Both the position numbers and the translations under genes were made by a program. Shown one piece after another: positions 22,497 to 30,876 of a stretch of DNA of 38,798 bases (position 1 is its first letter; every line of letters begins with the position of its first letter). Source of the DNA: Clostridia bacterium (lineage in GTDB: Bacteria > Bacillota > Clostridia > Oscillospirales > CAG-272); contig JAFQEJ010000004.1 of assembly GCA_017399105.1 (NCBI GenBank), positions 1-38,798 on the forward strand, read 5' to 3'. The notes beneath the pieces are model-generated. The model did no database searches. It saw only the letters and a program-made list of their open reading frames with translations, and was not told where the DNA came from.

Positions 22497-24327
22497 GAGA
22501 GCAAAAAACGGTAGAGCTGCATCAAATCAGACAGCGAAGCCGCGGGATTGCCATCGCCCCAAGAGCACCGATCTCACCTCCCCTGTGATTGAGGTTGGCG
22601 ATATCTCAACGCTGCCCCTGCCTGAGCTGCTTGCGCCTGCGGGAACACCGGAAGCATTGGAGGCTGCGCTTATCTCGGGTGCCGATGCGGTCTATCTCGG
22701 CGGCAGGCTCTTCAATGCACGCATGATGGCGAAAAATTTTGATGATGCCGACATGGCAGCAGCAGTAAAGGCATGTCATCTGCGGGGAGCGAAGCTCTAT
22801 GTGACGCTGAATACTCTGGTGGGGGATCGGATGCTGCCCGATGCTGTGGAATATGCAGCAAAGCTTCGCACGCTGGGCGTTGATGCGCTGATCGTTGCCG
22901 ATATGGGGCTTGCGGCGTATCTTGCGAAGTATTTGCCCGATCTGGAACTGCATGCAAGCACACAGGCATCCTGTCACAACGCCGACGGTGTGCGCTTTCT
23001 CGCCGAACATGGATTTTCCCGCGTGGTCTGCGCAAGGGAGCTTTCGGCTGAGAATATTCGTGCGCTGACCGCTACGGGCGTGGAGATTGAAGCCTTTGTT
23101 CACGGAGCTCACTGTGTCTGCCATTCGGGACAGTGCCTGATGAGTTCTGTTATCGGCGGCAGAAGCGGAAACCGGGGAGAGTGTGCTCAGCCCTGCCGTC
23201 TGCCTTATAACGGCGGATATCCGCTGAGTCTGAAGGATCTCTGCCTTGCCGGGCATGTGCCCGAGCTGATTTCGCTGGGGGCAGCCTCGCTGAAGATTGA
23301 GGGCAGGCTGAAGTCCCCCGATTACGTGCGCGAGGTTGTGTCGGTATGGCGCAGACTGCTGGACGAACGCAGAGCTGCCACTGCTGAAGAGCTGGCGCAT
23401 CTCGATGCGGTTTTCTCCCGAGGCGGATTTACCGACGGCTATTTCAGAGCGAAGATCGATCAGAGTATGCTTGGCGTTCGCAGTGATGCAGACAAGGATG
23501 CGACCCGCAGGCTTCGCTCGATGGCACGTGATGACAGCCGGGAGCGTGCTCCCCTTGAAACGGCTGTGCGTGAGGAGATTCCCCTTCCCAAGCTTTCAAA
23601 GTCGCCGCGCGGTATCTCACGGGAGAAAAAGAGTGCGCGTTTCCTTACCCCCGAGCGGATATTCAAGGGAGCCGAGCTCATATTTGATGAGATTTATCTC
23701 CCTCTTGAAGCATGGAAACCGGGGACCGCGAACGGTGTGATTCTGCCCTCTGTGATTACCGACAGCGAGCGCAATGCTGTGCTTGACAGGCTGAAGGAAG
23801 CGAAGGCGGGCGGTGCTCTTCATGCCCTGGTGGGCAATGCGGGGCATATTGCACTGGCAAAGGAGGTCGGCTTGACGCTGCACGGCGATTTCAGACTGAA
23901 TGTATGCAGTCAGGCGGCGCTGGACTTTTATATGAATCCGGGCTGCTTCGAGGATGTGATTCTCTCCCCCGAGCTGACACTGCCCCAGATCCGTGATCTC
24001 GGAGACGCAAAGTGTGTGATTGTCTATGGCAGACTGCCGCTGATGTTGTTGGAAAAGCCGGTTGGTACATCGCAGGTAAAAGACCGCCGCGGCGTGAGCT
24101 TTCCCATTGTGAAGGAAGGAAAGCGCGATCTGCTGCTCAACAGTGTACCTACAATCATGAGCGATAAGAAGGCGGAGCTTGCTGCTGTCGGTGCGGGAAA
24201 TCAGCATTTTATCTTTACGCTGGAATCAGCGGAAGAGGCGAAGGTTATAGCGGAAATGTACAGGCGCGGTGATGCACCGAAGGCAGGCATGAAATTCATG
24301 CGGATTGCCGGCGGGGCAAAAAAATAG
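22465..24327 (+). CDS. U32 family peptidase/RNA hydroxylase-like protein, long form
   Basis: This 620-residue protein has a U32 domain from about residue 52 (LPELLAPAGTPEALEAALIS, then GADAVYLGG) to 330. The cysteine-rich signature is present: FVHGAHCVCHSGQCLMSS, then GNRGECAQPCRLPY, the set proposed to hold an iron-sulfur cluster. The C-terminal 250 residues resemble the long clostridial and RlhA-type members. Such proteins, named peptidases, include tRNA and 23S rRNA hydroxylation factors. The first 45 residues are basic and low-complexity. The ATG at 22465 lies inside zapA (32 bp overlap) after GCGGAG; no other ATG precedes the domain. A 23 bp repeat motif begins at the base right after its TAG stop. 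Confidence 0.87.
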   Translation: MSSRNFSARNKRAKNGRAASNQTAKPRDCHRPKSTDLTSPVIEVGDISTLPLPELLAPAGTPEALEAALISGADAVYLGGRLFNARMMAKNFDDADMAAAVKACHLRGAKLYVTLNTLVGDRMLPDAVEYAAKLRTLGVDALIVADMGLAAYLAKYLPDLELHASTQASCHNADGVRFLAEHGFSRVVCARELSAENIRALTATGVEIEAFVHGAHCVCHSGQCLMSSVIGGRSGNRGECAQPCRLPYNGGYPLSLKDLCLAGHVPELISLGAASLKIEGRLKSPDYVREVVSVWRRLLDERRAATAEELAHLDAVFSRGGFTDGYFRAKIDQSMLGVRSDADKDATRRLRSMARDDSRERAPLETAVREEIPLPKLSKSPRGISREKKSARFLTPERIFKGAELIFDEIYLPLEAWKPGTANGVILPSVITDSERNAVLDRLKEAKAGGALHALVGNAGHIALAKEVGLTLHGDFRLNVCSQAALDFYMNPGCFEDVILSPELTLPQIRDLGDAKCVIVYGRLPLMLLEKPVGTSQVKDRRGVSFPIVKEGKRDLLLNSVPTIMSDKKAELAAVGAGNQHFIFTLESAEEAKVIAEMYRRGDAPKAGMKFMRIAGGAKK

Positions 24328-24350
24328 TCCCAATTCGGCTTTGTGTTCCC
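24328..24350 (+). repeat. 23 bp repeat motif, copy 1 (directly after the U32 stop)
   Basis: The motif opens TCCCAATTCG and closes TTTGTGTTCCC. It starts at the first base after the U32 stop codon. Related copies occur at 24861 (inverted), 24894, 25041 (inverted) and 30842 (inverted). Its outer eight bases are the best conserved part. Confidence 0.75.
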
Positions 24351-24392
24351 GGTTGTCAGCAGTGATATGACGGAATTTGGAAGGATATAATC

Positions 24393-24797
24393 ATGTTCAA
24401 ATCAATAAAAACACAAAAAGATATACAGGAATTTCTTGAGGCAACAAATCGAATGCATGACGGACATGTTATTGGCGTTCAATATGCAAACAAAGGGATA
24501 ACAAGAACAGGAAACACTGTTTATTACCATCCCGAGCAAACCGTGCTGACACTTCAGATATTGGTCACAAGCATTTGGGATACTGTCGTGGAAATCGAAT
24601 TTGAAGATCTGTATGAGTGGCAGATAAAAGAGTCAACGCCATTGCCTTACTCTATTCATGAGACTTCTGTTGCTATTCAAGGAGAAATTTTCTGGTCGAA
24701 TGAGATTGATGCAAACACAATTGATACAGACGCAGAGGAATTAAAAAGGAATCTTTACGTTATCGCCCAATCCATGAAGTGGCGAGTCGTGAAATGA
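24393..24797 (+). CDS. A+T-rich orphan protein in a repeat-bounded block
   Basis: This 134-residue protein is not recognised. It is soluble, without signal peptide, with a likely helix at the start (KTQKDIQEFLEATNRMHDGH), a beta-rich middle (NTVYYHPEQTVLTLQILVTS, then VVEIEFEDLYEWQIKE) and a helical end. The pattern is reminiscent of small immunity- or cassette-type proteins, but no family is claimed. Codons are strikingly A/T-rich (many AAA, ACA, ATT) compared with the G/C-rich genes on both sides, a sign of transfer. It is preceded by GGAAGG and bounded by copies of a 23 bp motif in inverted orientation, between two housekeeping genes. It is the only gene of the block. Confidence 0.75.
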   Translation: MFKSIKTQKDIQEFLEATNRMHDGHVIGVQYANKGITRTGNTVYYHPEQTVLTLQILVTSIWDTVVEIEFEDLYEWQIKESTPLPYSIHETSVAIQGEIFWSNEIDANTIDTDAEELKRNLYVIAQSMKWRVVK

Positions 24798-24860
24798 TCC
24801 ATACTCTGCGGAGGATTTTCCTTAATCGGTTAATCAAATTCCGGTTTATCGGTCACAGCA

Positions 24861-24916
24861 GGAACACAAAAGGTTATTGGGTTAAAAAATAACTCCCAAT
24901 TACCTTTTGTGTTCCC
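24861..24916. repeat. Head-to-head pair of the 23 bp motif (large hairpin)
   Basis: GGAACACAAAAGGT (24861-24874) and ACCTTTTGTGTTCC (24902-24915) are perfect complements, and TTGGG/CCCAA inside extends the stem. Each arm is a copy of the 23 bp motif. The hairpin lies 63 bp after the orphan gene's stop and may end its transcript. Confidence 0.8.
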
Positions 24917-24938
24917 ACACGGAAGTGATCTCTGTTAT

Positions 24939-25014
24939 GTAGGGCGGGGCCTTGGTCCCGCCGCCTGAAAGAGTCGAAATGATACGAAATGGCGGGAGCA
25001 AGCCCCCGCCCTAC
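24939..25014. repeat. G/C-rich palindromic repeat (MITE-like)
   Basis: GTAGGGCGGGG (24939-24949) pairs with CCCCGCCCTAC at 25004-25014 and GCCGCC with GGCGGG arms lie inside. The outer and inner arms form a strong hairpin with a 25 nt A/T-richer loop. Such GTAGGG-ended palindromes are widespread in clostridial genomes; this is general knowledge and was not checked here. No coding potential is seen. Confidence 0.7.
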
Positions 25015-25040
25015 GGTGAAATTGCATGTTTCCGAACAGC

Positions 25041-25063
25041 GGGAACACTTTGTCGAATTGGGA
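25041..25063 (-). repeat. 23 bp repeat motif, inverted copy before thiI
   Basis: On the minus strand it opens TCCCAATTCG and closes AAGTGTTCCC, differing from copy 1 at about four central positions. With copy 1 it bounds the 24328-25063 block as imperfect terminal inverted repeats. It lies 28 bp before the thiI start. Confidence 0.75.
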
Positions 25064-25091
25064 AAAAAATAAAGAATATTTGGAGACAGTC

Positions 25092-26312
25092 ATGAAGGAA
25101 ATTCTTCTTTGTAAATACGGTGAGGTCGTACTGAAGGGCCTCAATAAAAGCTATTTTGAAAATCTGATGGTGCATGAGCTGACCGCACGTCTTGCGAAGG
25201 TGGGGGATTTCGCCATCCGCCACGCACAGAGCACCATTTATGTTGAGCCGCAGGACGAGTTTATTACCTCGGCTGACATGGATCTGGCGGTGGAAGAGGC
25301 GGCGCATGTTTTCGGTATTGTCATGATCCATCGCGCTTATGTGGTGGAGAAGGATATGGATGCCATTCGTGCGGCCCTGCGTGAGCTTGCACCTACACTT
25401 GTTGCAGGCGCCAAGACCTTCAAGGGCGATGCCAAGCGAAGCGACAAGCGCTTCCCGCTCAATTCCATGGATCTGATGGCGGAGGTGGGCGCCGCGGTGC
25501 TTGAAAGCTGTCCCTATATGAAGGTGGATGTGAAGCATCCCGACGTTACGGTTCGTGTGGAGATCCGCGACACCAATGCATACATTCATGCAGGCGGCGT
25601 CAAGGGTGCAGGCGGTCTTCCTACCGGAAGCAGTGGACATGCCATGCTTCTGCTGTCGGGCGGTATTGATTCGCCTGTTGCCGGATACATGATGGCAAAG
25701 CGCGGTGCCGGTATGGAGGCTGTGCATTTTGAGTCCTTCCCCTATACCAGTGAGCGTGCCCGTGAAAAGGTGCTTGAGCTGGCGCGGCTGGTCAGCGTAT
25801 GGTGCGGCAAGATCAAGGTGCATGTGGCATCGCTGACCCATGTACAGGAGGAGTTGAAGCGCGCCTGCAACGAGGAGTATTTTACCCTGCTGCTCCGCCG
25901 CTGCATGATGCGCTCGGCATCCAGAATCGCTAAGGAACACGCCTGCCTTGCCCTTGTGACAGGCGAGAGTCTCGGTCAGGTTGCCAGCCAGACTATGCAC
26001 GCACTCTCAGTAACCGACGCTGTTGTCGACCGTCCGGTCTTCCGTCCCTGCATTGGCATGGATAAGGAGGAGATTGTGGCACTGGCGCGTCATATCGGTA
26101 CCTTTGAGACCTCGATTCTTCCTTATGAGGACTGCTGTACTGTCTTTACCCCCCGTCATCCCAAGACCAAGCCCGAGATGGAAAAGGTGGAGGCGGAGGA
26201 AGCCAAGCTGGATCTTGCGGCGCTGGAGGATGAGGTAGTGGCTTCGGTGCATACCTATGTATTCAAATACGGCGAGATGGTGCCTCAGCGCCCTATGAAT
26301 GAGGAAGCATAA
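25092..26312 (+). CDS. thiI: tRNA 4-thiouridine synthetase ThiI
   Basis: This 406-residue protein has a ferredoxin-like start (EILLCKYGEVVLKGLNKSYF), a THUMP domain to about residue 165, and a PP-loop adenylation domain with LLSGGIDSPVAGYMM. It ends near DCCTVFTPRHPKTKP, without the rhodanese domain of enteric ThiI, as usual in Firmicutes. It activates U8 of tRNA for thiolation and may serve thiamine synthesis. The start at 25092 follows TTGGAG; 22 upstream codons in frame run through the repeat motif and are rejected. Its stop overlaps the methyltransferase start (TAATG). Confidence 0.95.
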   Translation: MKEILLCKYGEVVLKGLNKSYFENLMVHELTARLAKVGDFAIRHAQSTIYVEPQDEFITSADMDLAVEEAAHVFGIVMIHRAYVVEKDMDAIRAALRELAPTLVAGAKTFKGDAKRSDKRFPLNSMDLMAEVGAAVLESCPYMKVDVKHPDVTVRVEIRDTNAYIHAGGVKGAGGLPTGSSGHAMLLLSGGIDSPVAGYMMAKRGAGMEAVHFESFPYTSERAREKVLELARLVSVWCGKIKVHVASLTHVQEELKRACNEEYFTLLLRRCMMRSASRIAKEHACLALVTGESLGQVASQTMHALSVTDAVVDRPVFRPCIGMDKEEIVALARHIGTFETSILPYEDCCTVFTPRHPKTKPEMEKVEAEEAKLDLAALEDEVVASVHTYVFKYGEMVPQRPMNEEA

Positions 26313-26995
26313 TGGCACTGGAAGAAATGGCTGCCTTTTTTGAAGCGCGGTTGGACGGATATGATGAGCATATGCTCACGAATATTGAGTCTGCAGAGGA
26401 ATTTTATCCCTATACAGCGGCGCAGCTTCCCGTAAAAGAGGGGGCGAAGCTGCTCGACCTGGGATGCGGCACGGGACTGGAGCTGGAATACTATTTTAAG
26501 CTGAACCCCGCGGCAGAGGTTGTGGGGATCGATCTTTCGGCGGGCATGCTGACGGCATTGAAGGAGAAATTTCCCGATAGAGTGCTGACGCTGATACAGG
26601 GCTCCTATTTTACCATTTCCCTCGGTGACCGATATGACGCGGTTGTATCGGTGGAGTCACTTCATCACTTCACGCGGGAGGAGAAGCTTCCGCTCTATAA
26701 GCGGGTGCGTGATGCTCTTGACGACGGCGGATATTTTGTGCTCACCGATTACATGGTGACCGATGAGACAATCGAGCGCGAACTTCGGAGCGAATATGAA
26801 AGGTTGAAGACCGAAGCAAAGCTTCCCGATGGGGCGTTTTATCATTTTGACACGCCGCTGACGGTGGAGCATGAGTGTGCGATCCTGCGGGATGCGGGAT
26901 TTGCTCAGGTCGAGGTGCTGAAGCACTGGGGAAATACCTACTGTATGATGGCGCGAAAACAAAATTTACCCTTGAATGAGGAGATATCAATATGA
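26312..26995 (+). CDS. Class I SAM-dependent methyltransferase
   Basis: This 227-residue protein has the SAM-binding motif I LLDLGCGTGLELEYY at about residue 47, the acidic motif VVGIDLSAGMLTALKEKF, and YDAVVSVESLHHF as motif IV. It resembles small-molecule or quinone-type methyltransferases; substrate unknown. Starts and stops overlap with both neighbours (TAATG with thiI, ATGA with proA), so it is a tight operon member. Confidence 0.88.
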   Translation: MALEEMAAFFEARLDGYDEHMLTNIESAEEFYPYTAAQLPVKEGAKLLDLGCGTGLELEYYFKLNPAAEVVGIDLSAGMLTALKEKFPDRVLTLIQGSYFTISLGDRYDAVVSVESLHHFTREEKLPLYKRVRDALDDGGYFVLTDYMVTDETIERELRSEYERLKTEAKLPDGAFYHFDTPLTVEHECAILRDAGFAQVEVLKHWGNTYCMMARKQNLPLNEEISI

Positions 26996-28245
26996 AGGAT
27001 ATAACAACGATCGTAACCGATCTCTGCCGCGGAGCCAAGGCTGCATCGCGGGAACTGGCGGCGTTGGATACGGCTGCAAAGGATGCGATCATCGCGGATT
27101 TTGCGGCATTGCTGGTATCCGAAAAAGATGCGCTGCTGGCGGCGAACGAGCTTGATCTGGCGGCGGCAGATGAAAATGGCGTGCCCAAGGTGATGCTTGA
27201 CCGCCTGAAGCTGACCGACGCGCGTATCGAGGGGATTGCAGATGCCTGCCTTGCGGTCTGCCATCTGCCCGATCCCTGCGGCGAGGGTGAGCGCTTCAAG
27301 CGTCCCAACGGACTTGAAATCTCTGCGGTACGGGTTCCCATGGGCGTGGTTGCCATGATTTATGAGGCTCGCCCCAATGTGACCGCAGACGCGGCGACCC
27401 TCTGCATTAAGTCGGGAAATGCCTGTGTGCTTCGCGGCGGCAAGGAAGCGCTTCATACCAACCGCGCGATTGTAACACTGCTGCACAGCGCACTTGAAAA
27501 GAACGGTGTATCGACCGGTGCTGTGGCTTTCATCGACGACCCGACACGCGAGGGAACAGCGGCGCTGATGAATATGCGCGGACTTGTGGATGTGCTGATT
27601 CCCCGCGGCGGCAAGGGACTGATTCGCTTTGTGGTGAAAAATGCACACATCCCTGTCATCGAAACAGGGGCGGGCAACTGCCATCTCTATGTGGATGAGG
27701 GCGCCGACCTTAACATGGCATTGGCTGTGACCGTGAATGCAAAAATGCAGCGTCCCTCGGTATGCAATGCCATTGAAACGTTGCTTGTACATGAAAAAGA
27801 AGCGGCTGCATTTCTGCCCTTGCTGAGAAACGCAACCGAAGGAAAGCTCATTCTGCGCGGATGTGCGCGATGCTGTGAAATCCTTCCCGAAATCGAAACA
27901 GCCTCGGAGACAGATTACGAAACCGAATACAACGACTATATTCTCGCTTGCCGTGTGGTCGATTCGATTGATGAAGCCATTGCGCACATTAACCGTTACA
28001 ACACCGGTCACAGCGAAGCCATTATGACCCGATCGCTGAAATCGGCATCCCGCTTCAAGGCAGAGGTGGATGCGGCGGCTGTTTATGTGAATGCATCCAC
28101 ACGCTTTACCGACGGCGGCGAGTTCGGTTTCGGTGCCGAGATCGGTATTTCGACTCAGAAGCTTCACGCCAGAGGTCCTATGGGTCTGAAGGCACTGACA
28201 ACCGTGAAATACCTCATCGAAGGTGACGGTCAGGTTCGCTCATGA
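26992..28245 (+). CDS. proA: Glutamate-5-semialdehyde dehydrogenase
   Basis: This 417-residue protein is a full-length gamma-glutamyl phosphate reductase. GVVAMIYEARPNVTADAATL is the family signature, the catalytic Cys lies in MQRPSVCNAIETLLVHE, and ALTTVKYLIEGDGQVR is the usual C-terminus. It makes glutamate semialdehyde, the second step of proline synthesis. It is not next to proB, which is on the opposite strand about 5 kb away. ATGA overlap with the methyltransferase and a 4 bp overlap with the acyltransferase show coupling. Confidence 0.97.
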   Translation: MKDITTIVTDLCRGAKAASRELAALDTAAKDAIIADFAALLVSEKDALLAANELDLAAADENGVPKVMLDRLKLTDARIEGIADACLAVCHLPDPCGEGERFKRPNGLEISAVRVPMGVVAMIYEARPNVTADAATLCIKSGNACVLRGGKEALHTNRAIVTLLHSALEKNGVSTGAVAFIDDPTREGTAALMNMRGLVDVLIPRGGKGLIRFVVKNAHIPVIETGAGNCHLYVDEGADLNMALAVTVNAKMQRPSVCNAIETLLVHEKEAAAFLPLLRNATEGKLILRGCARCCEILPEIETASETDYETEYNDYILACRVVDSIDEAIAHINRYNTGHSEAIMTRSLKSASRFKAEVDAAAVYVNASTRFTDGGEFGFGAEIGISTQKLHARGPMGLKALTTVKYLIEGDGQVRS

Positions 28246-29315
28246 GTGCGAAATCGAAGCGTCTGCCCGAGCTGATGTTGCCCAATCTGCTCTTCTGCTT
28301 ACTGGTGGTTCTCATCCACTGCTTCAGTGCGGCGGTAACCTCGGTTGAGAGGAGCACGGGGCTTGCATCTGCGGTTGTCTATTTCCCCTGGAGGCTGTCT
28401 GCTTTTGTTGTGCAGGGCTTCTTCTTCCTGTCGGGGATGAAGCTGACTCTCGGCGGCAGAGAGTATAAATGGGGACACTATTATCTCTCCCGTGTCAAGG
28501 GGATTCTGCTGCCCTATATTTTCTGGGTTTGCATTTATTATCTCTACTTTTATTCCATCGGCTGGGCAGGGCACACGGGAAGCGCTCTCGGTGATCTTGC
28601 CGAGCTTGGAAATTACCTGCTTGTGGGCAATCTGTCCAGTCACTTCTATTTTGTGATCTGTGTGCTGCAGTTTTATCTCCTTGCCCCGATGATTCTGAAG
28701 GTGTGCAGATCGGTGAGCGCGTCTGTTCTTCTGATTGGTGCGGCGGCGGTGATGCTGCTCTGCCATTTTGCGCTGCCCGAGATTTTAAGCACGGTTGGCA
28801 TACATTTTGCTTACAATGACCGTATTTTTACCACCTACCTATTCTACTTTATCGCAGGCTGCATTGCAGGTGACCGATATGAAGAATTCCGCGCGATGCT
28901 GGCGAAGAATCGTGCCGCTGTTTCGGTGCTTTTTGTGCTCTTCACACTTATTGGCGGAATTTTCGGCTACAGGCAGTTTCTTGGGCTTGGCGTGTACAGC
29001 TGGCTTGAGATAGCGCACATCTGCTATGTGATCTTTGCCATATTTTTCTGCATGATGATCTGCCAGTGGGCATCTCATTTCAAATTTGTCGAATCGAAGG
29101 CGGTGGCACTTCTTGACGGAGCGAGCTATGAGGTATATCTCATCCATTGTCTTGTTCTGAATATCGTGAACCGTATCCTCGAGCAGATGGGCATTGTTCG
29201 CATCGGAAGCTCACTTGCACTGAGACTGGTGCTGGTATATGTGATATCGTTCGCAGCTGCAGTCGGCATTTCGCAGGTGAACCGCATGCTGAAAGGGAAA
29301 TTGGTGAAGCAATGA
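28242..29315 (+). CDS. Membrane acyltransferase (Acyltransferase 3-like)
   Basis: This 357-residue protein has about ten hydrophobic segments. The first ends with VLIHCFSA, fitting the conserved active-site His of acyltransferase 3 proteins, followed by FVVQGFFFLSGMKL and RVKGILLPYIFW, both typical of the family. These enzymes acetylate or acylate surface polysaccharides or wall polymers. It overlaps proA by 4 bp and the HAD phosphatase in ATGA. No transporter or glycosyltransferase accompanies it, so its acceptor is unknown. Confidence 0.85.
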   Translation: MSAKSKRLPELMLPNLLFCLLVVLIHCFSAAVTSVERSTGLASAVVYFPWRLSAFVVQGFFFLSGMKLTLGGREYKWGHYYLSRVKGILLPYIFWVCIYYLYFYSIGWAGHTGSALGDLAELGNYLLVGNLSSHFYFVICVLQFYLLAPMILKVCRSVSASVLLIGAAAVMLLCHFALPEILSTVGIHFAYNDRIFTTYLFYFIAGCIAGDRYEEFRAMLAKNRAAVSVLFVLFTLIGGIFGYRQFLGLGVYSWLEIAHICYVIFAIFFCMMICQWASHFKFVESKAVALLDGASYEVYLIHCLVLNIVNRILEQMGIVRIGSSLALRLVLVYVISFAAAVGISQVNRMLKGKLVKQ

Positions 29316-30145
29316 AGACACTCTACATGACCGACCTTGACGGCACGCTTCTTGATGGCAATGCGCTGATTTCAGACTATACGCGCCGTGTGCTCTGCGA
29401 GCTTTATGAAAAGGGCATTCCGGTGGCGGCGGCTACCGCGCGAACAGAGGCAACCGTGCTGAAGATGTTCGCTGGGATTCCTCTCGGTGCTCCGCTGATT
29501 CTGATGAACGGCGTGATCACCTACGATCCCACATTGGAGAGCTATCTTTCGGTGGAGGAGATTCCTGCCGTTGGAGCTGTGTGTCTGGCTGAGGTGATCG
29601 AGTCGCTGAATCTTGGCGGATTTCTCTATCTGATCGGGGATCATGGTCTTGAAACCTATTGGTCAAAGGACAGAGAGCCTCATGAAGAAGACTTCATTCG
29701 CGAACGGGAGGAACGGTACGGGAAGAAATTCACCCGTGTCCCCTCGGTTGCAGAGCTTCTGCGTGCTCCCGGCGGAAAAAGGATCGTCTATTTCTCGGTG
29801 TCAGGCGATGAAAAGTTGCTTGGAGCAGCGAAGGATATGCTGGAGGGAGCTTCCGGAATACGATGTGAATTCTATCGCGACATTTATGTGCCCGAGCATT
29901 GGTATTTAGAGATCTGCGCGTCAGGTGCATCGAAAAAGAGAGCGCTCATGCGAATCCGTGAGCAGCTTGGCTTTGAGCATGTGGTGGGATTTGGAGACAA
30001 TCTGAATGATCTTCCCCTTTTTGAAGCCTGCGATTACAGGATTGCCGTGGCGAATGCCCGCGACGAAGTGAAGGCTGCTGCCGATGAGGTAATCGGAAGC
30101 AACCGCGAGGACGGCGTGGCGAAATATTTGGAAAAACTGATATAA
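29312..30145 (+). CDS. HAD-superfamily phosphatase, Cof type (IIB)
   Basis: This 277-residue protein starts LYMTDLDGTLLDGNALIS, HAD motif I with the nucleophile Asp, continues with ATARTEA (motif II region) and closes with VGFGDNLNDLPLFEAC (motif IV) and IAVANA. The long cap domain between residues 85 and 190 marks the Cof/IIB class, which dephosphorylates sugar phosphates, nucleotides or cofactors. The ATG at 29312 overlaps the acyltransferase stop; the 55 earlier codons in frame lie inside that gene. It is the last gene before a terminator. Confidence 0.92.
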   Translation: MKTLYMTDLDGTLLDGNALISDYTRRVLCELYEKGIPVAAATARTEATVLKMFAGIPLGAPLILMNGVITYDPTLESYLSVEEIPAVGAVCLAEVIESLNLGGFLYLIGDHGLETYWSKDREPHEEDFIREREERYGKKFTRVPSVAELLRAPGGKRIVYFSVSGDEKLLGAAKDMLEGASGIRCEFYRDIYVPEHWYLEICASGASKKRALMRIREQLGFEHVVGFGDNLNDLPLFEACDYRIAVANARDEVKAAADEVIGSNREDGVAKYLEKLI

Positions 30146-30149
30146 AATG

Positions 30150-30191
30150 AGGACTGAGACGGCAGATGAGCCGTATCAGTCCTTAATTTTT
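30150..30191 (+). terminator. Terminator of the zapA-to-HAD gene run
   Basis: AGGACTGA-G-ACGGC (30150-30163) pairs with GCCGT-A-TCAGTCCT (30170-30184) with one internal mismatch, followed by TAATTTTTG. Confidence 0.88.
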
Positions 30192-30265
30192 GTCCAATTT
30201 CCTTATTTGTTCCTGTTATCTGCATCATAGCTGAACGAAAAATTGGAATTGTTAAATAAATTATA

Positions 30266-30703
30266 TCATCGTTTCTTAAAATACAATATAAACTGTGCAA
30301 TGGCATTTCCTGCGCAAAGTGCAAGCATAAAACAGGATATTGCGAGCTGAGCATTGTTCATACTATTCACAACTCCTATTAATGAACAAAATACAGATAT
30401 GCTAAAACAAATTGCAGCAACCAGATGCAGATGCTTCTTTTTCAGAAATAAAGTCTCTGTTTCCTCTGCTGCAGTCTTAACAGCAGGAATATCGTTGTCA
30501 CTTTCATAGTCATCATTTAGTAGATAATCAGCTGAAACACCAAACAGTATGCTAATTTGTAATATATTTTGTGCATCGGGCAACGCTGTTCCATTTTCCC
30601 ATCGGCTAATTGCCTGCCGTGATACATTAAGTTTTTCTGCAAAATCTTCCTGCGACCATCCGTTTGATTTTCGGTGTTTGATAATTTTATCTGATAGCTT
30701 CAT
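30266..30703 (-). CDS. XRE regulator with two membrane helices
   Basis: This 145-residue protein starts at 30703, after AAGGAG; 14 codons upstream in frame lack support. Residues 1-65 are an XRE DNA-binding domain (QEDFAEKLNVSRQAISRWEN, then ILFGVSADYLLNDD). After a charged linker, two hydrophobic segments follow: LVAAICFSISVFCSLIGVV and AISCFMLALCAGNAIAQFIL. It is thus a membrane-tethered regulator. Codons are A/T-rich compared with both neighbours. It stands alone, between the terminator of the plus-strand run and the end of the second U32 gene. Three TTTACA boxes lie upstream. Confidence 0.88.
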   Translation of the reverse strand: MKLSDKIIKHRKSNGWSQEDFAEKLNVSRQAISRWENGTALPDAQNILQISILFGVSADYLLNDDYESDNDIPAVKTAAEETETLFLKKKHLHLVAAICFSISVFCSLIGVVNSMNNAQLAISCFMLALCAGNAIAQFILYFKKR

Positions 30704-30753
30704 TATGAAATTCTCCTTGCGTTTGGTGGTTTTATTGTAACACAATCAGTTGT

Positions 30754-30799
30754 TTTACACCACCACATCAACTTTACATTTCCGCAACAGGAGTTTACA
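30754..30799. promoter_or_regulatory. Three spaced TTTACA boxes upstream of the XRE gene
   Basis: TTTACA occurs at 30754, 30773 and 30794, that is 19 and 21 bp apart or about two helical turns, in the leader of the XRE gene. A minus-strand TACAAT -10-like box lies nearer the gene. Autoregulation is plausible but unproved. Confidence 0.3.
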
Positions 30800-30841
30800 A
30801 TTCGCCAAATTCTTGTTTATCGAAATGCGTTTTCATTGAGC

Positions 30842-30864
30842 GGAAACAGAAAATCGAATTGGGA
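30842..30864 (-). repeat. 23 bp repeat motif after the second U32 gene
   Basis: On the minus strand it opens TCCCAATTCG and matches copy 1 (24328) at about 19 of 23 positions. It begins 12 bp past the stop codon of the second U32 gene, in the same relative orientation as copy 1 after the first U32 gene. Confidence 0.6.
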
Positions 30865-30876
30865 GTTGATTTTGTG

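Noticed and set aside
24393..24797. Orphan gene as an immunity protein of a toxin system
   Set aside because: The fold feel is suggestive, but no toxin gene or known immunity motif is next to it, so no function was assigned.
25026..25091. Longer N-terminus for ThiI
   Set aside because: The extra 22 codons run through the 23 bp repeat and A-rich leader, and the internal ATG has GGAG and matches the family start.
26938..28167. Minus-strand open frame of 409 codons
   Set aside because: It is the antisense shadow of proA.
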